Source: Papaver somniferum (taxonomy: Eukaryota > Streptophyta > Magnoliopsida > Ranunculales > Papaveraceae). From it: a DNA stretch of 64,000 bases. A program made the translations under genes and the position numbers. Location: NCBI RefSeq assembly GCF_003573695.1, contig NC_039359.1, positions 89,074,566 through 89,138,565 of the forward strand, in the 5' to 3' direction. Below, piece by piece: positions 12,601-23,759 of this stretch. The notes beneath the pieces are model-generated. The model did no database searches. It was not told where the DNA came from and worked only from the letters and a program-made list of their open reading frames with translations. The stretch's first letter is position 1, and each line of letters starts with the position of its first letter.

Positions 12601-13369
12601 TCACCCCAGCGTCACATCCAGAGGAGTAAGATAAACTGATATCAAATCCCGTGGACATGGATTCAAGGAGATGCAATGAAAGTAGGCTACACATGGGGAC
12701 TACTAACATGGGACGCTTTCACTCCCCTAAACCAGGTTATTTCTGATTTAAACATCATCACTGTCGAAGTTTTACGAGCCGCAGGAATTTCTCAACATGA
12801 AGTGCATGTGCACCGAAGACTCCAAATGCACAACACAAAGATACATTCACATATTCGGCCAGCCATCAGATCTAACAGAAGCATAACTGGGGACTGTTCA
12901 CCACATCCCATTCCACACGATATTCCAAGATTCGGAAGATGGTTTTGAAGGATGCCACTTGGAACCAAGTCCTTGAAGACTTGATAGTAGCACATCTCCA
13001 ACGAAACGTCTCCCAACTCATCTATTTCATCCAGTGTCTCCGGAATATTTCGACCAAGACAAGCATCCACAACATATTGTCATCGCGATTAGAGGGTCCA
13101 GGCACTGAACAACCTAAAATCAAGGATGGACCGAAAACGCAACCACATCCATCCGTCCCAAGAACGCAATGGAGTTTGAAAATTTTGGAATCCACTGGAG
13201 AGACACTGCAGACGAAAGCATGGATCCGGACGAGCAACAGAAAACAGAAGAAGGTCAATATCTCTTTTCATGCGGACGGAGTTTCTAGAGTTTGAACAAA
13301 ATAAAGATTCCTTCTTGCTCCATGAAACGGATGACTGGGCGCGACTATGCCACCTCGGGGCCGCAACAT
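9684..13369 (+). other. Internal region of the 10.6-kb element, no coding motif
   Basis: Open frames up to about 130 codons occur but none carries gag, protease, RT, RNase H or integrase motifs. A 'gatccgctcagggatcgacgac' word recurs near 9763 and 9812. A CTGGGGACT word recurs at about 9955, 11480, 12430, 12886 and, with small changes, at 12210 and 12693. A short array of about 30-base units with 'ccgctccgcttcaacgttctc' lies at about 11546-11680. This looks like non-coding transposon body. Confidence 0.5.
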
Positions 13370-14045
13370 CCCTCCTGAGTTCTTCCTGAATTTTACTGTT
13401 GAGCTGTTTTCACCTCCCGAACGAGCTCAAAACCTAAATATTCCCGCTTGGGAGATAGGAAATTCTTTTCCGTTCATAATGGAGGGGTGGACCGTCAAAA
13501 TACGAGTTCGTACGAGAATTCTACAGCAATTCTAGTAAGGGGCGCTAATTAGGGTTGCAACATGCTAAAATCTGAAGCAAGTTGTTACCTTCCCGAAGCC
13601 AGTCGTCACCTTACCAGGGAACTGCAGCAAGTTGTTATCTTCCTGAAGCCAGTCGTCACCTTCCCAGGGAACTGAAGCAAGTTGTTACCTTCCCGAAGCC
13701 CTTCGTCACCTTCCCAGGGAACTGAAGCAAGTTGTTATCATCCCGAAGCCAGTCGTCACCTTCCAAGGGAACTGAATCAAGTTGTTATCTTCCCAAAGCA
13801 AGTCATTATCTTCCCACGGAACTAAAGCAAGCTTCCATCATTCCACAGGCCCGCAATTCTTCCTGAATTTTACTGTCGAGATGTTTTCACCTCCTGAACG
13901 AGCTCAAAACCTAAATATTCCCGCGGGGGGAGATAGGAGATTCTTTTCCGTTCAGAATGGAGGGTGCGGACCGTCAAAATCCGAGTTCGTACAAGAATTC
14001 TACTGTGATTCTAGTAAAGGGACCTAATTAGGGTTTCGGCATGCC
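13370..14045 (+). repeat. About 180-bp direct duplication in the internal region
   Basis: The text from about 13378 to 13545 returns at about 13856 to 14040 with few changes. Both copies include 'ttcttcctgaattttactgt', 'gagctcaaaacctaaatatt' and 'gatagg.aattcttttccgtt'. A 50-bp tandem array lies between the two copies. Confidence 0.8.
13577..13850 (+). repeat. 50-bp tandem array
   Basis: The word 'gcaagttgtta' begins units at 13577, 13627, 13677 and 13727, and a variant begins one at 13777. Each unit contains 'gaagccagtcgtcacctt'. The spacing is exactly 50 bases for five units, and a weaker sixth follows. It lies between the two copies of the 180-bp duplication. Confidence 0.85.
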
Positions 14046-14149
14046 AAACCCTAATTCAAACGAAGTTGCCATCATCCCGTGAAACTGAAGTCGGTCGTCA
14101 TCTTTCCACGGAACTGAATCCAGTCGTCATCCTTCCAAGGAACTCAAGC

Positions 14150-14340
14150 TATCTCCACTCCAAGCCGAGCAACGCAAGCAGCTCCATTTCAAGACGACCA
14201 ATGTTGATGGCTCTCATTCCAATCCAACCAACGCCTGCGGCTTCTATTCCAAGCCGAAAACCGCCTGCGGATCCCATTCCAAGTCGACCAATGCCTACGG
14301 CTCCCATTCCAAGCCGACCAACGCCAGCGGTTCCGCTCAA
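14150..14340 (+). repeat. 30-bp tandem array
   Basis: About six imperfect units of near 30 bases share 'ccattccaagccgaccaacg' or close variants. The frames across it give Pro/Ile/Ser-rich peptides that are artefacts of the repeat. Confidence 0.65.
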
Positions 14341-14669
14341 GCCGCACTAACACCGACAACTCTCTAATCCAGCACCTCCGTGTTCCCTAGTCCAGCCAAG
14401 ATGACGCGTGACCAAGCCAAGCCGACAGTATGCATCTCAACCAGCAACTGCCTCTACCATTTCAAGGTCTAGCCAGCAACACCACGAGTAGAATTTACGC
14501 AAGGCCTCCAACACAAGAATCATGAATTTTCCTTAACTCTCGAAAAAGGTTAGTCGGGTCTTCCTGGCCATCTTTTCATGACTTTTCATTTTGATTTTGT
14601 CCTGGCCTGTCACCATCTTATACTTACCTCGCAACAATGCTCCTGTTCCGAGCTAAGCATGAGACTTCA

Positions 14670-17461
14670 TGTTGATGGTGGTTTTTAACTTAGGGTTAAA
14701 ATCGTAAAACCTTACATCTGACATGACGTCACTACAACCACTAGCGCATTTATTGAATCATTCAACATACCTACGTAAGAATTACCAGGGTACCTTTTTT
14801 TATATACACGTGTCATGTTCCACGGAAGAACCCTTAGTATTGACCGACATCATCTTCGTACATAGCAAACCCTAATTCTCATGATACCGCGCCAAGGCAT
14901 GCCAACCATGCCAACTGCACCACTGTGCCAATGGAAAACCATGCCAGCCACATCTCCGCGCCAAGGCATGCCAACCATGACAGCCGCACCACTGTGCCAA
15001 TGGAAAACCATGCCAGCCACGTCTACCGCACCAAGGCATGCAAACCATGCCATCCACATCTCCGCACCAAGCCATGCCAACCATGCCAGCCGCACCATGT
15101 CATCCACATCTCTGCGCCAAGGCATGCCAACCATGCCAGCCGCGCCACTGTGCCAATGGCAAACCATGGCAGACACATCTCTGCGCCAAGGCATGCCAAC
15201 CATGCCAGCCGCACCACTGTGCCAATGGAAAACCATGCCAGCCACGTCTACCGCGCCAAGGCATGCCAACCCTGCTAGCCGCACCATGCGCCAATAACAT
15301 GCCAAACCCTTGGCCCCACCATGCCAAGCCAACCGCGCCTTGCCTTGGCCCCAACCATACTAGCCGCACCATGCGCCAATGGCATGCCAAACCCTTGGCC
15401 CCACCATGCCAAGCCAACCGTGCCTTTCCTTGGCCCTTACCATGCTAGCCGCACCATGCGCCAATGGCATGCCAAGCCCTTGGCCCCACCATGCCAAGCC
15501 AACCGCACCTTGCCTTGGCCCACCATGCCAAGCCGTCTGTACCAAACCCTTGGGCCCACTATGCCAAGCCATCCGCGCCATTGGCCTTGGACCCACCATG
15601 CCGGCCTTCCCTATGCGGATACCAAAATGAAGACGTGCAACGATCAACGACCACCCTTCCATTCTAGATGCAAATCCTAGCCGTCCAAGGTCGCCAAACA
15701 AACCATGGTAACCTTTGGCCAAAAACCCTAGTTTTGGCCACGCCAAACCGCGCCAAGGCAAGACATGCCACATGTGCCAATGGCATGCCAACTACCTTTC
15801 CGTGCCATACCATGCCGGCCTTCCCCATGCGCCTACCAAAACGAAGGCGTGCGACGATCAACCACCACCCTTCCATCATGGATGCAAATCCTAGTCGTCC
15901 AAGGTCGCCAAACAACGCATGATAACCTTTGGCCCAAAACCCTAGTTTTGGCCACGCCAAACCGCGCCAAGACATGCCATGCCACATGTGCCAATGGCAT
16001 GCCAACCACCTTGTCGTGCCACACCATGCCGGCCTTCCCTATGCAGCTACCAAAACTAGGGCGTGCGATGATCAATGGCCACCCTTCCATACTAGATGCA
16101 AATCCTAGTCGTCCAAGGTCGCCAAGAAACTCATGGTAAACTTTGGCCCAAAACCCTAGTTTTGGCCACGCCAAACCGCGCCAAGGCATGTCATGCCACA
16201 TGTGCCCATGGCATGCCAACCATCTTGACGCGCAATACCATGCCGGCCTTCCTCATGCGGCTACCAAAACGAAGGCGTGCGACCATAAACGACCACCTTT
16301 CCATCCTAGATGCAAATCCTAGCCGTCCAAGATCGCTAAACAACGCATGGTAACGTTTGGCCCAAAACCCTAGTTTTGGCCACGCCAAACCGCGCCAAGG
16401 CATGCCTTGCCACATGTGCCAATGACATGCCAACCACCTTGCCGCGCCATACCGTGCCGACCTTCCCTATGCGGCTTCCAAAACGAAGGCATGCAACAAT
16501 CAACGGCCACTTTTCATCTAAGATACAGATCTTAGCCGTCAAAGGTTACCATCTAACGAATGACAACCTTTGGCCCTAGTTTGGTCGCGCCTAAACAAAT
16601 CCAAAACCCTAACTTTTGGCCGCACCTAAACTGGGCCATATTAAAGCCATACTGATCATACTTTCATGCCACTCGCTACCAAATGAAAGTTTGCAATAAT
16701 CAACGGCTACCATCTTCTTAAGATGCAAAATCTCGACCGTTAAAGGTCACCACCGAGCCGGCAATTCTTCCAAGATCAACTTGCCAGAAAACAACAACAT
16801 GCTACATGCTTTCCACGAAAACACTCGAGACATCAACACATGTCACAAACTGGGGGATGCTCATTGGGTATTGGTTTGGCGGTTTACACAGTGCGGCGTA
16901 CACTACGCTCCTTATTAGAAAGTGTCATAAGGATGAGGCGTATAGTAAATACAGGGAGTAATGGTGAAACGCTTTCTTTTATGGAAATTAAATTCCAAGC
17001 GTTACCGGTTACCACCTCCTCCCATTTACTCACCCGTTTTCCATTTCTTAATGAGACCAGAGTACGTTTCACTTCGACTTGTATAAATAGGCATTACCTA
17101 TTTCCACCGAACAACAAGTTCTGATCAGGAGCATAAAACACTCAGAAAACGTTTGCTAGCTTTCCCATTTGTTAGCTTCCCACTTTCTGATACAAGTCAG
17201 AAAACAACTACTCTTCCAGAATCAAGTATTCTGGTCTCAACACTCTCTTCGCTTCCCTCCCCAAAACCAACCCTTCTCCTCCACTTTGTGACCGAAGCAA
17301 GTCTGGAACTTCCATTTCTTGTCTTAGGCCGGACTTGTATAGATTGATCTCTCGAATATAAAGTACTCCCTTGCAGTACATTGTTTAGGGTTTAGATTTG
17401 TTTCTCACCCACATCACAAGAAATTACCGAAACCAGCAGAAACTGGTTTTACCCTCAAACA
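14670..17461 (+). repeat. 3' LTR of the 10.6-kb element
   Basis: It begins TGTTGATGG and ends CTCAAACA, like the 5' LTR, and its total length differs by only about two bases. Inside, however, array composition differs: the 36-bp part is longer and the 85-bp part is shorter than in the 5' LTR. Single-base differences are scattered throughout. The two LTRs have thus diverged by both substitution and unit turnover. Confidence 0.9.
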
Positions 17462-18283
17462 ACGATTTAGATTATTGTGAGGTGATTGATAATACTGAGC
17501 TGTTCTTCGGGAATATAAGTCTGGTTTATCAATTGGTTCCTGATTACCTTGATTTATAAAAAGACGGAACAAAAACTCGTAGGTATTTATGTGGAAGACG
17601 GATTTATCTATTACCGTAGACTATTCTGTGTGATACATATTTTTTTATTAAAGTCATCAACTTTGGGTCGTATCAACTCTTAGTTGTGGGTGAGATCAGC
17701 TAAAGGAATCAAGTGCGCAGTACCCTGCTGGGATCAGAGACATAGGAGAACAACTGTACCTTGGATCCATGTGAGATTGATTGGGGTTCAACTACAGTCC
17801 AGACCGAAGTTAGTTTGTAGTAGGCTAGTGTCTGTAGCGGCTTAATACAGTGTATGTTCAATCTGGACTAGGTCCTAGGGTTTTTCTGCATTTTCCGTTT
17901 CCTCGTTAACAAAACTTTTGGTGTCTGTGTTATTTCTTTTCCGCATAATATTTTGTTATATAATTGAAATATCACAGGTTGTGCGTTTGAATCAATCAAT
18001 TGGGAAATCCAACCTTTGGTTGTTGATTGAAATTGAATGATACTTAAACATTGGTCTTTGGTACCGTTCAAGTGATTTCTCTTGTATTCAATTAAGACTC
18101 GCAAATTTCTATTTGCTTGAGTAAGTATTGAATAGAGGAAGAGAGATATGACTCCTTGATATAGTTTTATTAAGATTGAGTCTGACTGTCTAGTTGATTC
18201 TCTTAAAAGTATATTGGAGTTAGTCCATACATATTGCTAATTGAAATATTGGGTGTGGTTGTTAGACCCCCTATTTTTCATGT

Positions 18284-18840
18284 ATGAGAATCAATCATCC
18301 ATGGATTTTAATAGGGTACTTGAACATTTCCATGTTTAACCATGAAATATCAACTAATACCAACCCTACTAACACTAAAACCCCGGAAATCCAAAACATT
18401 ATTGATTCTTCCGACCTTAATGATTTAGGTTATGTGGGAACAAAATTTACTTGGTCGAATAAGACAAAGTGGTGGGAATTTAATCAAAGCTAGGCTTGAC
18501 AGAGTCATGGGAAACAATTTGTGGCTTGACCATTATGAAGCTTCCAAGATTTATCACATAGATGCTATTGGTTCAGATCATATACTAGTAGTGTTTACAA
18601 CAAACCTAAATAGTAATCATGGTCATAAGCCTTGTAGATACTCTAGGTGTTTGAGTAATGATCACACTTCTAAAGATGTCATTAAAAATGTATACTCTAA
18701 ACATGTTATAGGTTCGCATGCATTTCAATTTACAAACAAACTCAAAAATATCAAACATGAATTTAGAAAGTGGAGTATTCACCATTTTTGGGAATATAGA
18801 TCAAAGAGTCAAGTTTCTAACTGAACAACTTCAGCATTTA
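18284..18840 (+). pseudogene. LINE endonuclease C-terminal part
   Basis: The first frame reads HPWILIGYLN, where LINE endonucleases have PW.l.GDFN, so the catalytic Asp is Tyr here. It continues with DLNDLGYVGTKFTWSN, the conserved L.DLG..G..FTW segment. A shift into another frame gives ARLDRVMGNNLWL and then IGSDHIL, the RLDR..... and SDH..l motifs of the family. The stop at 18491-18493 and the frame change near 18480 show it is broken. It would nick target DNA for reverse transcription in an intact element. Confidence 0.8.
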
Positions 18841-20420
18841 AATATCCAACCTCTATCTATTCAGAATGCTGAGGAAATCAAGGGAGTAGAATTAGATATT
18901 GAGCATTGGCAAAAGGTTCAAGAAGAATTTTATGCCCAAAAGTCAAGACATGACTATATTAAAAGTGCTGATAGAAATACTGACTTCTATCATACTTCTA
19001 TCAATAGAAGTAAACACTTTAATTACATTGATACTCTTAGATTCCCCAATGGTGAATGGTCTAAAGATAGGAATGACCTTGAATACCTATTGATTAACCA
19101 CTTTAAAAGCATCAACACTACTTCTGAACCATTCATGTTGAAATCCTGAATTGTATTGAACCCGGTATCACAGCTGATGACAACAGTTATTTGCTGAGGC
19201 CTATTACTATTGAGGAAATAAGGGAAACTATCAAATAAATGTCCTCTTGGACAGCCCCTCGGCCAGATGGTTTCCTCCTGGGATTCTACAAATAAAATCT
19301 AGAGTTGCTGGAAATTGATGTCTTAAATACTGCCAAGTCTTTTTTTGAGCCTAAGCATCTTCTTAAATCTATGAATCATATATTTCTAATGCTTATTCCT
19401 AAAGTCAGCAATCCTTCATCTCCATCTGAATTTAGACCTATTTCCTTATGTAATACTAATTACAAGATTATTTCAAAACTTCTTGTAAATAGGATAAAAC
19501 CTTTACTTACTAAACTCATCTCTCTATACCAAGCGACGTATGTATCTAAGAGACACATTTCTGATAATGTTGTCATAGCGTAAGAGATAGTTCATACCAT
19601 GAAAAGGAAAAGGAAATAACATAGAAATGGTGTCGTGGGCTTTAAACTCGACATGTATAAGGCCTTTGACAAAGTCGAGTGGTCATTCATGATTGACATT
19701 TTCAAATTCTTTGGCTTTTCAAATGTTAGCACCACTAACATTTCGATTTTACTGAATGGATCCCCTTGTCCTTCTTTTAAACCAACTAGAGGTTTGCGGA
19801 AAGGGACCCACTGTCCCCATATCTCTTTATCTTGTGCATGGAATGATTTAGTAGATATCTTTTACATGCGTAAAACAACGGTATAATTCAAGGGGTAAGT
19901 ATCAGCAAAGAGATTCCAAGTATTTCACACTTACTTTTTGCTGATGACCAAGCCTCATATTTGTCAAGTCTTCCCATGAACATAAAAATAATTTGATGGC
20001 TTTGATTAGATATTTTAGCAATATCTCTGGTCAAGTAATCAATCTTGACAAATATGGATGTTTTTTAGTAAAAATGTTCATTCAGATATCGTTGTATCGC
20101 TTATTAATGATCTGGCAGTTAGAAAAATTGATCTAAAAGAGAAATATTTAGGCATTCCTTTGTTCGTTGATAGGAACAAGTCTGAATCTTTTAGTTATTT
20201 GCTTGATCATTTTGGTAAAACATCTGCACAGTGGAAAGGAAAGAAACTTACTCAAGCTGGTAGATCCATAATGGTGCAGAATGTTTTAAAATCTTCTCTC
20301 ACTTATCACATGAATACTTTTCTCATCCCAGACACCGTTACTCATAAAATGGAGAAATCCCAAAGTGATATCTGGTGGGGGAAAAGTAACCCAGGTGGTA
20401 TTTACATAAAGAAATGGTAG
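18841..20420 (+). pseudogene. LINE reverse transcriptase
   Basis: Recognisable motifs in order are FRPISLCNTNYKIISK (about 19430-19480), GFKLDMYKAFDKVEW (about 19636-19680), RGLRKGT (about 19790) and HLLFADD (about 19928-19948). The FADD block is the polymerase active-site motif. A thumb-like segment with KYLGIPLF and AGRSIMVQNVL follows at 20130-20290. At least five frames or stops interrupt the chain (for example near 19147, 19237, 19581 and 19884), so no full protein can be made. The RT would copy LINE RNA at the nicked target. Confidence 0.85.
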
Positions 20421-21843
20421 AATTTGTGTACTCATAAACTTCAGGGTGGTCTTGACTTCAAAGATCAAAAAACTTTTAATAGAGCCATGTTGGCCAAACT
20501 ATCTCGGGACATGATTCATTCCTTATCTGAGTTGTGGGTTGAAATCTTGAAATGTAAATATTTCAAAAACTGCCATCCTCTGCATGCTAGGAAACCTTTA
20601 TACTCGTCTTGGTTATTGAAAGGTATTGTTGTTGGTTTAGAAATTATTAGGGAAAACTATATTTTGGAAGTTAGGAATGGGTCTAGCATTTACGCTTTTA
20701 CTGATAATTGGATCCATGATGTTTCTTACCCTATTTGCCACTGTTATCCTAATCCTAATACGTTAGTCTGATTTCATAGACTATAATACTATGACTTGGA
20801 ACATAGATTTGATTAATAGTTATTTCACTAATGACAATGCCAAAAAATAACCAAGATTAGAATTTCTCTTACTGGTGATGACATATTGGTATGGTTGCAT
20901 ACCAAAAATGGTGAGTTTTCAGTTAAAACAACCAATTAAGCTCTCAGTGGTGAGTTAAGCTTCTTGCAGAACACTCTCCCTAGTCAACCCACTTATAAAT
21001 CCCCCTTTGGATCTTTCCCACGCTTCCGAAAATTCATCTTATCATTTGGAAGTGTATGTAAAATGTCTTACCTACAGGAGTTAGACTCTCTCAGTATAGA
21101 AACCATTCCGATCTTTGTTGCTTATGTAATACCAATACAGACGAATCAAGTGAACGTCTCTTTTTCACTGCGAGTATGCGAAATCTGTTTGGGCAAACAC
21201 CTCTTTTGGTCATTATGTTACTTCAGAGGATCTTTCTACCACTACCGTTAGAGACTGGTTTGATAAATGATTGAAAATCAGCAATAGTCTTGTTATCAAG
21301 AAATCTATATTTGTCACAGCATGGAGTATAAGGAGAGACAGGTGTTTTAAAATTTTCCAAAATAAATCAGTCATGCAGATAACTACAGCCAACCATGCAA
21401 TGAAGTTGATAGTAGATATAGGTCGATGTATGCCTGCAGAAAACTCTTTTCCAGTTAGATCAACTGCACCTATCCAGATTCCAGACAACATTGACCTGCC
21501 TGATACATGTCATATACTTTACTGTGATGAAAGCTTTGGCAAAGATACTAATGAAACAGGATTTGGACTTCTTTTAACTGATTTGACAGGGACCTTCGAA
21601 GGATGTAAACTTATCAAAGGAGTAGAAAGAACAACAGAAGAAGCAGAGTGCATTTCCATACTAGAAGGAATCAACTGGATGAAAGACAAAGGCATTAGCA
21701 GCCTCTGCATTCGCAATGATGCAAAGAACACATTCATTTATTTGAATAATAACAACAACCAACTGTGTTTGTTTAGTCAAACTATTTTAGACGATTGTCA
21801 ATTTCTTTTGAATAATTTTTTTTTCAAGATTATATTGTGTTAA
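20421..21843 (+). pseudogene. LINE zf-RVT-like region and RNase H
   Basis: After the RT come LQGGLDFKDQKTFNRAML and ELWVEILKCKYF, typical of the linker in plant LINEs. A broken zinc-finger region follows around 20964-21250. The frame 21271-21843 ends in an RNase H domain: ILYCDESFGKD (catalytic Asp region), GFGLLLTDLTG, EEAECISILEGINW and CIRNDAKN. This resembles RVT_3 (PF13456) domains, although the last part is short. Stops near 20421, 20769 and 20936 break it. Confidence 0.75.
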
Positions 21844-22103
21844 TCGAATTTTTACATCTTTGGTTGATAAGGCAGCACAGCATTGTAGAAGAAACAATGT
21901 AATGGGTGAACGGTTAGGTGATAAGCCTGAATTTCTCCTCAACATGTAATCTTTATCTTGGACGAAATTTATTATCTTATCAAAAATAAAAATATATATA
22001 TAGGATGTGATTAACCTTAATAATTAATGACTACAATAATGTAAATATTAAAAATTAAAAATATGTACACATAATATCGAAAAAGCAGCAGTGGTACAGT
22101 GCT

Positions 22104-22349
22104 TTGGCGGTCAGGGTAACAAGTTTCAGGTTGTGTGTCTATTTTAAAAAATGGAGGGAAATTGCTCAACCAAGAGATTTAGGGGGGTTGAATATAAAAC
22201 AAAATGAAATCATGAATTATGCTTTACTTACTAAATTAGCATGGAGAATGCTACATTCTCATGATGAGTTATGGGTTCAAATCTTAGAAGGTAAGTATTT
22301 TCATAACTGTGATCCTTTATATGATAATATCAAATCTAATGGGTCTTGA
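22104..22349 (+). pseudogene. LINE RT-linker fragment
   Basis: The peptide contains KKWREIAQPRDLGGLNI and LAWRMLHSHDELWVQILEG, a motif set found after the RT in plant LINEs. It ends at a stop (22347-22349) and the chain resumes in another frame at 22406. This break separates it from the long open frame downstream. Confidence 0.7.
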
Positions 22350-22405
22350 TATGGAATGGTGTTCGTAGGGGTCTGGAAATTATCAAACAGTATGCTTGTT
22401 GAGAA

Positions 22406-23716
22406 GTGGGATATGAAACTTCTATAAATATTTTGAAGAATATATGGATACCATCGATAGATTCTAATGTCGATTGTCATTTTGTATCTTCTAACATGAA
22501 GACTGTGTCTCAGATAATAGATGCTAATGCTAAAAATTGGAATGTGAAGGTGATTCAAGCTTTGTTTGATAATGCAACTGTGGAGAAAATTTTAAATATA
22601 AGGATACCGTTTGAAGGAAAAGACTATCTCAGATGGCAGCCTAGCTCTAATGGTCAATTTTTCATAAAATCTGCTTATAAAGAAATCTTGAACAGTAGAA
22701 ATCAAGTTGTTGGTTTCACTAATACTGTTCCTATTTCATGGAAGCATTTCTGGAAAACTAATCTTCCTAACAATATACTCAATTTTTTATGGAAATGTCT
22801 CCAGAATTGCTTGCCTGTAGGTGATAAGTTAGCTAGATTTCGTCAAAATATTGATCCTATATGTCCTTTATGTAATATGTATAATGAAACCATGCAGCAT
22901 ATCTTCATAGACTGTAGTTTCACTACGGCTATTTGGAATGCTATTGATCTAAATTTTGGGTCTAGTTTGGCTAATGTTCATTTTACTGATTGGCTTTGTG
23001 GTTTGTTTCAGGTGAACAATCTGAGTGGAGCAAGAGATAATCTGCTCAAATGGTTTGGTTTTGTTATGTGGAATGTCTGGAAATGTAGATGTCGTAAATT
23101 TTTCGATGATTTACAACCTAGCATAAACAAAGTAGTTCATCAGATAAAGTTAGACTATTCATATTGGAATAGTGTGAATACTAGAAATTTCATACCTAGT
23201 GTTCAAACTAGAATCCAAAATAATAGCGATTGGCAAAGGCCTGAAAATCCTTACATTAAACTGAATTTTGATGCAGCATATAAAGATGATACAAATGATG
23301 TTGGCATTGGTCTAATTCTAAAAGATTTTGCATGTAATACAGATGGGGTTAGATGTTGTAGGAGCAAAGCAATAGATTTTGAACAGGCTGAAGCTAAAGC
23401 ATTATTGGAAGCGGTACTTTGGGAAAGAAGCAAAGGGGTACAAGCATTGCATTTGGAGGGTGACTGTCTAAATGTTATCACTGCTTTGAATGGTGGATTA
23501 GATTCAATCAAGTGGACAACAAGAAATTTAATTATCGATTGTAAAACCATTTTGAATTCCTTTGTAACTTGGAAATGTACACATATGCATAGGGATGCAA
23601 ATAATGTTGCTCACACACTGGCTAAACATGGTATAATTAGTGTTTCAGCTAAAGAACGGGCAAACAATATTCCGGTATGGATAACACAATGTATCCATAG
23701 GGATAATGATGTATAA
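22406..23716 (+). CDS. LINE C-terminal polyprotein: zf-RVT plus RNase H
   Basis: This 436-codon frame is the longest intact one in the LINE remnants. Residues of about 100-190 form a zf-RVT domain: FLWKCLQNCLPVGDKL followed by ICPLCNMYNETMQHIFIDC, with the Cys/Cys/His/Cys ligands. Residues of about 290-425 form an RVT_3-type RNase H: LNFDAAYKDD, VGIGLILKD, EQAEAKALLEAVLW, HLEGDCLNVI and HMHRDANNVAHTLA, so the acidic residues and the final H.RD are all present. RNase H removes RNA from the RNA-DNA hybrid. The Met at 22406 is only the first in the frame; the true protein would start far upstream. Functionally it is part of a truncated element. Confidence 0.8.
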   Translation: MGYETSINILKNIWIPSIDSNVDCHFVSSNMKTVSQIIDANAKNWNVKVIQALFDNATVEKILNIRIPFEGKDYLRWQPSSNGQFFIKSAYKEILNSRNQVVGFTNTVPISWKHFWKTNLPNNILNFLWKCLQNCLPVGDKLARFRQNIDPICPLCNMYNETMQHIFIDCSFTTAIWNAIDLNFGSSLANVHFTDWLCGLFQVNNLSGARDNLLKWFGFVMWNVWKCRCRKFFDDLQPSINKVVHQIKLDYSYWNSVNTRNFIPSVQTRIQNNSDWQRPENPYIKLNFDAAYKDDTNDVGIGLILKDFACNTDGVRCCRSKAIDFEQAEAKALLEAVLWERSKGVQALHLEGDCLNVITALNGGLDSIKWTTRNLIIDCKTILNSFVTWKCTHMHRDANNVAHTLAKHGIISVSAKERANNIPVWITQCIHRDNDV

Positions 23717-23759
23717 TTTTTTCAATTCAATATAATCTCCTTTCGTATTAAAAAAAAAA

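Larger units (their letters stand above)
6873..17461 (+). mobile_element. 10.6-kb LTR retrotransposon without pol (LARD-like)
   Basis: Two near-identical LTRs of about 2.79 kb (6873-9662 and 14670-17461) enclose about 5 kb of internal sequence. Each LTR begins TGTTGATGG and ends CTCAAACA. A primer-site-like ATTGGCGACCACAGTGGGAG follows the 5' LTR directly. No reverse transcriptase, RNase H or integrase motif appears on either strand of the internal part, so it would depend on proteins from another element. The flanks GTGAT (6868-6872) and ACGAT (17462-17466) agree at three of five bases, and both differences are transitions, so they are probably a decayed target duplication. It lies inside the solo LTR 5316-18280 and is therefore younger than it. 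Superfamily is not certain; the primer site favours Ty3/gypsy. Confidence 0.85.
5316..18280 (+). mobile_element. Copia-like solo LTR, split by a younger LTR element
   Basis: The two pieces are 5316-6872 and 17462-18280, about 2.4 kb in all. The start (TATTAGAGTACTGCTCGGT) matches the start of the long LTRs at 33666 and 43780, with TG changed to TA. The distal piece shares the 'gcggcttaat' and 'gactaggtcct' blocks with the ends of those LTRs, and it finishes in TTTTTCA at 18280. Flanking bases GGTAT (5311-5315) and TGTAT (18281-18285) are a five-base target duplication with one mismatch. A TATATAAGG box at about 6539 fits the LTR promoter. No internal region or partner LTR is present, so it is a solo LTR. 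It landed in a LINE endonuclease region and was later split itself. Confidence 0.75.
18281..22001 (+). mobile_element. L1-type LINE, decayed (endonuclease to RNase H)
   Basis: The order endonuclease, reverse transcriptase, zf-RVT-like region and RNase H is that of plant L1-type LINEs. All parts are on the plus strand and broken by stops and frameshifts. The 3' end is an A-rich tail near 21982-22001. The 5' side continues across the solo LTR at 5240-5315. Target duplications could not be fixed. Confidence 0.8.
22094..23759 (+). mobile_element. Second L1-type LINE, 5'-truncated
   Basis: Only the 3' part of a LINE is present, from the end of the RT onward, and it finishes in ten A bases (23750-23759). 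The segment with GGLNIKQNEIMNYALLTKLA and ELWVQILEGKYFHNCDPL matches the same region of the neighbouring LINE at 20440-20580 only moderately. The two are therefore relatives and not a recent duplication. 5' truncation is usual for LINEs that stop copying early. Confidence 0.8.

Noticed and set aside
12676..13295. Frames of 90-118 codons on both strands of the 10.6-kb element's body
   Set aside because: No gag or pol motif and strong overlap on both strands. I could not tell them from chance.
14850..16580. Frames up to 160 codons in the 3' LTR
   Set aside because: These are the same tandem arrays as in the 5' LTR. The length results from repeat units without stops and is not a sign of a gene.
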